DNA from: Setaria digitata
Taxonomy: Eukaryota; Nematoda; Chromadorea; Rhabditida; Setariidae
Length of the DNA stretch: 24,150 nucleotides
Assembly (NCBI GenBank): GCA_003640385.1
Contig: RCAB01000722.1
Location: 1 to 24,150, forward strand
Reading direction: 5' to 3'
Numbering within the stretch: position 1 is the stretch's first letter; each line of letters starts with the position of its first letter. Under the pieces are notes generated by a model. It made no database searches. It saw nothing but the letters and a program-made list of their open reading frames with translations, and was not told the DNA's origin. Shown in pieces: positions 10,871 to 21,900 of this stretch. A program made the position numbers and the translations under genes.

Positions 10871-13800
10871 ATGTCAAATTTAAAAGGAGTTCAAGTACCA
10901 TTCACGAAGTTCGTTAATGATTGTATTTCTTTTGATTCTAGTGATACGTTAACGCTTTATGAGAATGGTGTTGAAAATGCAATGAAATTATAGCATTGTT
11001 TTAAATTTTGTGAAATGATTTTTTATTAAAGCTTTAGTGAAATTTTCATTTCTTTGTTGCGTTTAATCGTGTGACTAAGAGATATTTCTAAATAAGATAA
11101 GCAAAAAGGAGAAAAAAAAAAAGAAGAAATAAGATAATCAATCAAAAAAAAAAAAAAAGAATTCAAAATAATATCATTTTTAGACGTGAATGGGAAATTG
11201 TAACAAATTTATATCGAAGTGATAAAATATTCGAATTAAAACATGCCGTAGCATTGATCGTATCATGGAAGGCAAGGTTGTATTTCCGTTTTATCACCAA
11301 ATTATTTGATTTTTATTTTTAAATTTATTAATTATTCCATGGAGCAAGAAAATATCAGTGTTATTAATTTTCGAATAATTTGCAAAGTGTGAATTATCCA
11401 GCCTATTTGCACTATTATCCAGGAGCTTGTTTTGATATTTTATGTTGAAAATTCAAATCAGTTTTATCACTCATCTAGTTCATTCAGTAAGCATCAGCAT
11501 ATTTTTTTTTTTTTTTCAGTTCTGAAGATGAATTAACTATATGTATTTTTTTAGCATGAAAAATTGAAGAATTTAATCCTTCAAGCAACTTTTAATTTCA
11601 GTTATTTTTTCACCTCATCGCCTTGTCGTTTTCGTTGCTTTTGTCATAGTTGCGTGCTGAACATGACTTTTACTGACTGTTTTCTGGAAAAGACTTCATG
11701 TTTCTGACTTAACCATCTGTGAAATGACGGTTTTTGTCAAGCTTCCGGAAAACAGTATTTTGCATTTTACGCCATTTTGTTTGAAACAGCAGCAGTGAAG
11801 TATTATTTATGACAGTGGAAATTCAGGTTAGGAGATTCGGTGCATGTGGCTGCAGATATGACCGAAATGTTATTACGAGCAGTAATTATGGATAAGGAAA
11901 CAAGAAATGATGACTGGTTCAGAATCGGAAACGTAAAACTTGCCTATTGTGCTGCTATTATAAGGTTAGTAAATGGATTTTTCTGGTTTTTGTTTTCTTT
12001 TTTCTTTCAGAAAAGATGGGAAGTGTAAGAAACGAAGAAAAATGATTAATATAACTAGTTGCAATTAAATAAGTAGTAAAATTACTCGAGTTTTACTTCC
12101 AAATTTTACTTTCAAATATATTTTTAAAATGAGGGCTTTAATGGTAGTAATGGTGATAACAATGGTAATAAAAATATAAGAAAAATGATGAGAGATATTA
12201 GTAAAACAAAATGAAGTAGGTTGCTGTAGCAGTAGTACGAATTTCGTAGTGTTCACGATGAAACAGTCAGGTAGATAATTTCGCCGATGATATTTTATAG
12301 TGTTATCTGTTACATTGATCATTTTTATGAGCAAGCTGTTCAGATAAAAATTGAAAAAATAAATTTTCGTTCCTTTTCTTTTTTTATTAAAAAAAAAAGG
12401 TGAAAAAGAGCTCTTTTAAATTTTTTTTTTTGGAATAGAATGAAAGAAATTATTGGGACCAGATAAAATTTCATCTTTATGAAATAAATTTTAAATTCAA
12501 TGAATTTTTGATAATAGGAAATTGTTGCCTAATCTTTGTCATTTTCACCATTTATTAGTAATTGCTGAAGTGATAAATGCAGCTCTTTTTTTTTTCTTCT
12601 CTGAAACAAAGATCGAGGTTAATGTTTAATTAATTTTAAAGTGCAAAAGTTTTATAATAATGAACATTAGTAATTACCAGTAATGTATGATTGATATAGA
12701 TAGTCAGCGATCACTGTGTGATATCAGCCTGATCTTATTAATAAAGGAGAGCGATAATTGATTGTTAAAAGTGGAAATTAAAATCTAAATCTTAAAAAAG
12801 AATATGAAGATGTTGATGGTGTAAGAGGTATAATCCATTTGTTAAGTACCTATCTTAGAGAATTTTTTGGTAAAAATTCCTTTGTAACTGCTAAAAAAAA
12901 ATTTAAATTGGACTTTTGTTAACTTTTTTTTTCGTTTGTCCTTATTCATTTAGTTAATTAGCTGATCATTCATTTTATTTTTTCGCTACTTATTTATCAA
13001 CTTCCACTGATAAAAAATAGTTCATTGTTCTTCTTTCGTTCATTTCTTTCCTTGTTTGTTGAATTTATAACTTTTATAATACATTCATGAGATCAGCAAG
13101 TCTGAAACTAATTGATATTAGGAAGAAAATGAGAAATAAATTTGTAAATGTTATCATGTATAGAACTTGTAAATGGTCATATACATTGTTTTTTTTTTTA
13201 GAATTTTTTTTTTTTTTTAAATCTCTTGTAATGGCGATAGAAAGCGGTTAATCATTTTTAGACTGCTAAAAATTTAAGACATTTATTTACTAGTGAGCAT
13301 TTTTCAAATTTACAATGTAGAAAGGAGTGAAGGTTATCTAAAATTTGACCGGAATACTGTTTATTATTAGTCGTATTAAATTAAAAAATTTGAGAAAATT
13401 TTCGAGAAAAAAAGTGCAGTAAAAATTTCTAGTCTTTAATTCCTCGCTATAAATTTTATGCCCTTAGTTTTCCTTTTGCCTTTTTTTTTTTTATTTGGAG
13501 AAAAAAGATTTATCAAACTTCTTCTTTTTGTCGTCAGTCTTTTTTGAGTATTTTTTTCTTCCAAGAGTTAAAAATAAATAAATGCAACGAATTAAAAAGG
13601 TTTTGGAAAATGAACAATTAATAAGTCTTTTTTTTTGCAGATTTGTGAATTATGTAAATGAAATATGTCAGTCGAAATATGAATTCAAAACAATTGCATC
13701 AGCCGTTAGTGATGTATGTCACTATATTTACTGAATAGATTTTTGATTATGATGATGATTGCAGATTACTTTACATGCTTTATCATCGCTGAAGAAAATT

Positions 13801-16800
13801 TGTCCTGAAAATTCAAAATTATTTCAGGTTGGAATTCCAGAATGGGTAGTTGATATTCGACATAATGCAACACATTCTCATCTGCCATCATTGCAGAGTT
13901 TACGTCTTGCAGCAGCATATTGTCGAAATTGGCTTTGGGTAAATTTTTTACGTTCAAATTTGGGCATTGAAAGAAGAAAAAGTTTGATTGTTTTAAATCT
14001 TCGCTTTACTTTTTGTATTCTAAAAATTTAAAACAAGTTTTAGCAAAAGTGAACAACCATTCGAAATAAGCAACAATTTGAAATTTCTATTAAAATAGCA
14101 AAAATATTATTTAAGCAATTACTGAAAACTACTCTAAAGATAAATGTTTTGCAGGAACATCACTGGTCAAGACCAGTAGCCGAAGCTATTGGGTTGAACT
14201 TTAATATGCAAAATGAGAACGATGAAAATGAACTGCAGCAAGAAGCAGCTAACTTAATTAATCGTTTTATGTTGCATTCTTTGAAAAAGGTAGTAAATTA
14301 ATTTTGAATCATATCAGTCATATTTTTTTTTACTTTATTTATTATGGCTATTTTTATTAATTGCCCCTATTATCTACTTTTGTGAATAATTATTTATTAC
14401 TACTGTCAGTATTAGTAAGTATTTTCAAATCAGTTGTAATATTGTTCCCTGGTTAAAATAACCGTTCCCCCTTGAGATGTTTTAAATTGATTCAAGCTTA
14501 ACTATTTCACTAATTATTTGGGCTTTTTTTTTACAAAAGATTTGCATTTCTACGTGGCTTTTTATTCACTTTTTCTTTCTAAAAAATTTTTAATTTGTCA
14601 TTTTGGTGATCAAAAGAAAAAGGACTAAAAGTTTTGCTGTTTAAGTAGTTATTTTTAAGATATTGTTAAACTGTTTAATATGCTCTAGTCTCTCTCCATG
14701 CGCATTAATCGTCTTTGATATTTTCACTGTTAGGAAAAGGAAAATTATTAGTTTTTTAGTAATTTGAATAGAATTATTGTGTGTTTTAGAAAACAGACAA
14801 AACAGGTACTAAAAAGATACTGCAAAATATTATGACGAAAATGGAAACATTTATCATGACTCATCCTTGGTTAGTAGAAAGCAAACTTGTTAAATTATAA
14901 TATATATGGACAGTTGTGTTTCAAAAACTTCAAATTCATCTTAATTTTGTAATTATAAAAATGATCCTCCATATTTTCCTTCCATTTAAAAATTTCCTTA
15001 ACCAAACTTGAAAATAAATCTGAAATATGATTTTTCATGATTTTAGGGAATTTCTAAATACATTCCTGATAGATGGATATTTGATTTTGGACAAGAAGCA
15101 GGTTAAATCAGTTGGATATGATTTATTTTCAAGTATGGATTTCATTTAATAATTGCAAAAAAAAAACCAAATACTTTACCCTTCTTATCTCTGCATTGTT
15201 TTAATTCATCGGGTAATCTAATCTACCAAAGTATTATTTCTAATCAGCACATCCTTTTGCTCTGCAGTAAGCTCAAAAAAATCTAAGAGCATAATAAAAA
15301 TTCAGAAAAACCGAAGCTATAAATTTTTTTCATTTCAAATATGACTGTGAAAGATAATTGCCAAGAATACCAAAAATAGTTTACAGTTTTCATTTTGAAA
15401 ACAAAGAAAAAAAAAAGAATGATTTTTTCAAATTGCAGAAAATGAAAATATATGGGTTATTCCCGAAGATTTACAGCTTTTTTGGAAACCTATTTTTCAC
15501 TATTTGAATGAAGCAAAAATGTTACCAGAATTACTCTTCCAGGTAATTTCTAGCAATACCTACGTCAAGGATGATCGATTGATTTTGTTTTCTTTTAATC
15601 AACGAACTAGCAATTAATTTAAATTTAATAACAAGAAATTAACAAGCATTTATATTGATACCGCATAATATATATGGTAATATACGCAATATTTCCATCT
15701 CACTTATTATTTTGACAGCAAATGATGATTTATATTAAAACAAATTATTATTTTAGTTTTCTTAAATTATTTTATTTTTAGCTTTTTGCAATTGTATCAG
15801 AGGATGAAGTAGAAGCAATTCGAAAACGACAAGTGACTTCATGGATTGATCGAATGCTCTGTGCTTACGTAGAATGTTAGCAATTTTATTTTATTTTTTT
15901 CTAGTGTTGTATATTTCCTGATTTTATTGCTGTTATTATTTGAGTGCTCAGATGATAACAGTAATAAAATTCACTTACATTATCTATCTATTTATTTAAT
16001 CTTAGAATTCTTATTTGAGGGATATATTTTATTTGTTCATTTTTCATAATGTCCCTTTTTTAGAACTAGATTTTGTCATTTGTTATTTTTCGTAATAATT
16101 ATTGATATTTAAAGATGCTACATATTTAATTACAATTATTAGCAAATTTCTGTTCTTTAATAAAATGTTTTTCAGCAAATGTTTTAACTCAAGATGAATG
16201 GGAGAGAATTTTGAAAGCGATAATGTTGGCTCCAAATGAGATAAAGAGTGCCTATTTTGACAAGTAAATTTTTCTAGCCTATCTTTCATTCTTTCTTTCA
16301 ACTGTATGACCAGAAATGGCTGAGATTCCTCATGCTTAAACGTGTTTTGGAAAATTTTGGCCTATCCTTCTCCTGGAAAATATCACAATGCTCTTTTGCT
16401 TTCATATACATCTTGTTGGTTGATTATTCGAAATTTCAAATTCCCATTATTTTTAGAATATTTCAATTTAACAGGTTGAAATTTCAGAATTCTGCAGAAG
16501 GTTGAAAAAATAACAGAGCAAAAGCAGATTGCCCTTAAACAATTAGCCATTCTTACCGCTAAAAAACCGACTGTTTCAGTGGAATCAGCATCTCCTATTG
16601 CTTCTGATATAAGTGTTTCCTTCAAAACAGTTAAAGATTTAAAAAAGCTAATGGAGCAAAAAGAAAGTTAGATACTTTTCATATCTTTCTTTTTTTTTTT
16701 TACACATATCTACTTATCCTATATAGGGTTAATATATTATATTTTTTTTGATCATTTGAAAATTTATTTAAAATTTAGATGGTTAATTTAATGATGGGAA

Positions 16801-17956
16801 TAGTTGTAAATGTCCTTCACAATACCGAATAAATTTGTGGCAAAACATGTTATGAATTATTTATTATTTACTGAAATGATAATTAGTTATATATATACAC
16901 TTAGATATTAATCATGTACATGCGACATGCATGCTTATCTTCCTCATTTTTATTATCTGCATTCAAACTACAGTTTATATTTAAAGTATATTTCTCTCTT
17001 TTTTTTTTTCAAATTTTCTGAGTTAAAATTTGATTTCGAGAATTTTTTTTTTAGAACACTGATTAAAATTTGCTTTGCAAAGTTATATTTGTGATTTCAT
17101 TATTTTATTTTTCGAAAAAGAAAAAGAGGGAGAACCTGAAAACATTTCTTATTTTATACAATGAACAACAAAGAGGAAGAAATTCCAATTTTCTTCATCC
17201 ATAAATACATATATATGTATATATTAAAATTTGCTTTCTATATATATATATATATATGTATAATGCAAATTAAATCAACGGGAAAAAGATTGCATATAGA
17301 ACAAAAAAAAAAAAATCAGAACTGCTAATAGTGGGAGTTAACTTGAAGTTCAGTATATGCGGTTCCATTTGCTGAGATTTTTCCCGGGTATTTCCAAACA
17401 TATTCCACTGCTATTGAGTATTCTTGAAAATTGGTTCATTCATTAAAAAAAAGTTTTTAACAGCTTTTTCCTATTCTCCGTAACATTAGCGGGTAAGATA
17501 TTCAGTAATAGAAGAGGATCACATGCAAAAAAAAAAAAAAAAATGAGAGAGTTGAACTAAATGAATATGAATTAAATTGAAGGAATGAGATATGAAGCAG
17601 AATTTCTGAGCAGTATTTGTATTTAATAAAACTACTACAGCTGATAGCTTTTCGAAAAAAAAAAAAGGATATATAGTGTAGAAAACTACTGCAGAGGAAG
17701 TTGAAATTTTAGCTTTAGTTGTGAATTTAATAAAATTTCACTTTTTAACTCCTAAATCTCTATTACAGTGGAAAAACCATCAGAAACAATGGATTCAAGT
17801 AACTGTTCCAGTGAAGTACAACATTGGTCAGCATGTAATCCAGCGGAATGGAAAGGTATTCCACTTGGATTAACACCTGAACAAAGTACTGAATCATTAT
17901 ACTTGGTTATTGAACCCGATATAGTACGAGTTCGAAAACGTCATCATAATGACTGA
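10871..17956 (+). CDS. LAS1L: Las1 / LAS1L pre-rRNA endonuclease (ITS2 processing)
   Basis: HEPN-family RNase that cuts the ITS2 spacer of pre-rRNA in a complex with the Grc3/NOL9 kinase during 60S ribosome assembly (known for the family). Exons: 10871-10908, 11184-11276, 11827-11964, 13641-13713, 13765-13938, 14155-14289, 14790-14869, 15047-15132, 15439-15542, 15782-15875, 16176-16263, 16488-16666, 17769-17956. Sum 1470 nt, 489 aa plus stop; yeast Las1 is about 500 aa. The N-terminus VPFTKREWEIVTNLY matches the family's VPW-x-S-x-x-EW opening, which fixes exon 1 and its weak donor. The catalytic RHNATH lies at residues 146-151. The C-terminal tail, HWSACNPAEWKGIPLG at about 446-461, resembles the Las1 tail that docks on Grc3. 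Intron 4 is only 51 nt. Exon 12 could also read into a stop after two further bases, giving a 428-aa form. Confidence 0.9.
11965..13640 (+). other. LAS1 intron 3, no gene seen
   Basis: Largest intron of the window, 1676 nt. It holds scattered T runs (for example near 13190-13218) and no credible exon or RNA gene. An open frame on the minus strand at 12065-12334 has no family features. Confidence 0.6.
13714..13764 (+). other. Minimal 51-nt intron in LAS1
   Basis: GTATGT donor and GATTGCAG acceptor. Read-through meets an in-frame TGA after seven codons, so splicing is needed to reach the HEPN motif exon. Confidence 0.85.
13858..13875 (+). other. HEPN catalytic motif RHxxxH of Las1
   Basis: Codons for RHNATH, residues 146-151. 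R146, H147 and H151 match the Arg-His-x3-His motif that is the nuclease centre of Las1 HEPN domains, so the enzyme is predicted to be active. Confidence 0.9.
16667..17768 (+). other. LAS1 intron 12 (1.1 kb) before the tail exon
   Basis: GTTAGA donor whose bases also create an in-frame TAG, so retention would end the protein as ...EQKES. It contains a TA-rich stretch at 17204-17266 and A runs near 17527-17543. No coding sequence was seen inside. Confidence 0.75.
17204..17266. repeat. TA dinucleotide repeat cluster
   Basis: A (TA)n array at 17239-17257, plus a nearby palindromic ATACATATATATGTAT. Confidence 0.9.
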
Positions 17957-18056
17957 ACCATTTCCCGGGACAAGGATCTTATCAATTTTTAGCCATATGG
18001 CATAGATATTCATGTTTGTTTTTCTTGATGTGTTATGGGATTAAAAAAAAAAAAAA

Positions 18057-18071
18057 ATAATAATAATAATA
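18057..18071 (+). repeat. (TAA)n microsatellite
   Basis: A short run of TAA units directly after an A run, in the LAS1 3' region. Confidence 0.85.
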
Positions 18072-18545
18072 GTAATAGTCTTTATCTCTTACACTTCCAT
18101 TTCACGCCCGTTTGTGTAAATACTAGAGGTCAAGCGAGAAGAAAAAGAAAGAAAAAAACGAACTATTTAGTCCTAGAAATGAAGTTGACTATTAAGTGTA
18201 AATTCGAAACCGTTGCTTATAAATATTTTGACCCTTAAATCAAGATACCCTGTAATTATGATTGAGCAGAATCTATATGTATCACTTTTTTCTTTTTAGC
18301 TTCATTCACGTTTGAATCATCCTGAAAATGAAGAAATTATTATTATTTGCTTTTGATGAGAATTATGAGATCTTCGTGATATATACATTGCTAGTTTAGA
18401 AAAAAAAAAAAAAAGGAAACAATTTGAATTCTGAAATTTATAAACTTCGATTTGAAAATTTCTCTAAAACAAGATTTAAAAACAACGAAAAAAAATCCAT
18501 AATTTATTTTTTTACTTCTAAATTTTGTTGTAGAAATTATCCGCA

Positions 18546-18551
18546 AATAAA
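18546..18551 (+). terminator. Possible polyadenylation signal of LAS1
   Basis: AATAAA within CGCAAATAAAATT. It is the first clear signal after the LAS1 stop, but it is distant (590 nt), so a variant site nearer the stop is equally possible. Confidence 0.25.
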
Positions 18552-18818
18552 ATTAATATGATAATATTGATAACGTGTAAATTTCAATCTATTATTTACA
18601 ACCAAACTTTCATCCACTTTTTTTTTCTCATTTCTTTACATGCATAATTACACTTCAACATTTTGTGGTTTTACGGAAATGAGAAGAAAAGGGAGGAAAA
18701 ATTTTCAGTAATTCAAATCAGTTCTCTATTACAATTTCAAAACTTTTAGAATATATTTAATGAAAATAAAAAAGAAAAAACTATATATTCAGTATATATG
18801 TAGTGCACGCGTTTTTCT

Positions 18819-18829
18819 TTTATTTTATT
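18819..18829 (-). terminator. Polyadenylation signal of the BTB-like gene
   Basis: On the minus strand this reads as two overlapping AATAAA hexamers, 78 to 88 nt after the stop codon at 18907, a usual distance for a short nematode 3' UTR. Confidence 0.5.
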
Positions 18830-18906
18830 TGAAAAGTCGAAAAAAAGAAAGAAAAGGAAAATGAAAATGAAAATCGATGAGGAGAACAACAAACCGTGAC
18901 ATATTT

Positions 18907-21900
18907 TTAGTTCATGTTAACCGGTTTTGTACGTAGCCTTTGCTCTCGAAATCGTTGTACTTCTTCAATCAATTCAGTGAGACTTCTTCCACTAAGTTTC
19001 ATCATTCGGCGGTCCAAGTTTCTGTAAAAATTTCATTAAAATAGTTTAAAAGAAAAGAAAAAGCTATCCGCAGTATTGTTATTATTTTGTATAATAAAAA
19101 TAAAATGGTAAAAAGGAATTTAGCAAAAATGTATCTTAAAATTTGACACAATAAAATTTCTGAATAAGTTAGTAATTATTAAATATATAAATTAGCAGTA
19201 AATAGATGAGTTTAATAGAAAAAGAGCATAAATTATGAATGAATATGGAAGTGAATAAAAGAAAAGAGCAATTATTTATGTGAATTAAGTGCTTATTTTA
19301 TATATCGCTGAATAACTAATTCATGAGCAATTCTTTTTTCTTGTTTTTTGTTGTTGCAATCAAAATAATAGCTTATTATATGCCAGGCATTTTTCAAATT
19401 GAGCAATTTTAGTTGCAAAATTTGAAATATTTTGATTATTTTATTTTTTATTTCTCCGGAAAAACGCAATGCCAGAAAAATTCCAACATATCCATCTTTT
19501 TTTTTTTTTTTTTTTTTTCATCTCGTAGAAGTCAATAGCTGCTCACTAATTTAATTTATTGATGATAATCATTTTCAAGTCATTTGCATTATGAAAGAAG
19601 TAATTAGCAAAACTAACTTATACTCCTCACGTGCTAGTAAGGCATCCGGTTCGTCCAGTTCTTCGGGACGATTGGATAATTCGGAAAGTGTCATCGATTT
19701 TAACACACGTAAATTGAAAACAATAGCCAGAAATAGAAGATCGAACAGTAGTGATGTTATTAAATCTTTTTTCTGAAAAACAAAAATAAAAACAACGAAT
19801 AATTAGTATTATCAAAAAAATTCGGTAAATATTATTAATGGATAAAATTTCAAAATTACTTTTAAATATTTGTAACTTTTTTTTTCTCTCTCTCTTTACG
19901 TAATCAATGTATAAAATTTAGAAAAAGTACCAGAAAGTCTCAAATGAAAAGCGTAAAATTAATATTTTACCGAATTTAATTCACTACAGAGATAGCCTTC
20001 ACATGCTCGTTTTAGCACAGGTAAATTATTTAATTCAGTATCAATTAAAAAGTCAGCAAAGTCTTCCACATAATGCATTTCGGGTAAGGCAACCTTTGTG
20101 AAAAACATATTTGCAATCGTCTGAAAAGAAAAAAAAAAAGAACAAACTTTTTTTTTTCCAATAAATCCACAAAAATTTATATTTCTCATAGAACTTGCTC
20201 AAATTTTGTCTACTTATAAATTTATATATATTCTTTCTGCTAAAGACAAGAATTTATAAGTTTGCGCTGAACTGCTCTATCATAAATTCATTTTTTCAAA
20301 CCCATTTTAAACCAAAGAGTGGAAAATTTGACAAGTACGAACTAATCTCATGAATATCATGCTTATTAATTTACTCAAAGTCATTTTAAACTTAAGAGTG
20401 AAAAGTTGGACAAATGCTAACCAACCTCATGAATATCATGCTTATTTTGCTCACTACATGCAAAACCATTTTCGTCAGTTAGCGCTTCTGTCTCCTTATT
20501 ATTATCCATCTCGAAATTCTTTTCTTCCATTATTTTTGCTCTCTTTTGACAACCATCGCAACATGCCATTAAGAATTTTTTAAACAAAATCGTTTTGTAA
20601 CTGAAAATTTCTCAGCAATTTATTAGTTCATTATGTATTTTTTCATTGATTAATTTTGATACTTTGATAATAATGATAATCTTTCGTTTCTCTTCTTTTT
20701 TAATATATATATATATATGCATAAGAATATAAATTGTAAATCAAATCAAAATTATTCTGCTAGAGTGTGAACGATTAACTGTTAAATTTCTATGGGTTAG
20801 TAATAACTGCCTAATTAATTAATTTTTACATATATTTTTAATAACAATGAGGAAATATTTATAGGCTTATTAGCGTACGCTGGGCCAGCCTTTAATCCTT
20901 CACATTTTTTGAAATCAGCAATTGAACGTGCTTTTGTGCGAAGTTCCCTTTCCTGATTCATTATACGATTGAAAATTTCTTCAAAATCTTCTTGATGTTT
21001 TAGTGATAATTTGCGGAATTGAAAACTTTCCGCCATATCACCACCTAATTTATTTCTGAAATTAATAAAAAGAAGAGAAATAATTATTGCATGAGCATTT
21101 GCTAATTTAATACATCTAATGCTATCTATCGTTTTCGCATCATATTCTGACAACATTTGACATTTTATTTCAAATAAAATATTGTAATTTCATAAAATTT
21201 TCATCGATTTAACACTACTGCTTAAGCTATCTGAACTGATTATCCAAACTGTTCCCAAATTAGTTTATAAAATTTCACACCTGCGTGTTCGTCTGTTGAA
21301 TACCTTTGATGATGCTTTTGCTCGATAGTTTGCGTTAAGAAATGATGTAATTGGTGTTGGCATAAGTATATCCAGATAACTACATGATTTAAAGATTTGT
21401 TCAGGAAAATTTAACATAATCGATAAATGTATCACCTGTCCTACGTTTTCCTGAAATCCGCAAATGATTTAACAATCCTAAATCAGTTCATTTATAATGA
21501 ATAATTACATTACTCTTTTGACCACTGATAAACTGTTCAATAACAACGATTGTCCTAACATATTTCGGCAATAATTAATTAAATTTCACAGTCCATGAAT
21601 AATTGATAAATCAAGCAGCCAGAAAAAAAAGAAGAATTCTTGGCACCGAATAAATAATTTAATGATTTCTTTATTATTGGATAATTTCAATAACTGATAT
21701 TAACCTTTATGTAGTTCGAAAATGCAAAACGTTGCATAGCCGTAAGCTCGGTTTCTTTACCACGAACGACACTTAATCTCTTCGCTGAAATATTTTCAAT
21801 CATTTAAAATTCCATTCAGGAAATTGATGTATTCATTTTTTGGAGCTAAATTTTCCGGATCAAACAATCGGAATAGGAATGCATATCTTCAAGACTTATG

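Larger units (their letters stand above)
17957..18906. other. Tail-to-tail interval between LAS1 and the BTB-like gene
   Basis: Both 3' UTRs must fall here. It contains a (TAA)n array at about 18057-18071, several A runs and no coding exon. A possible plus-strand AATAAA lies at 18546-18551, 590 nt after the LAS1 stop. Confidence 0.6.

Noticed and set aside
18035..18238. 67-codon frame with Lys and Asn runs after LAS1
   Set aside because: Made by an A run and a (TAA)n repeat in the 3' region of LAS1.
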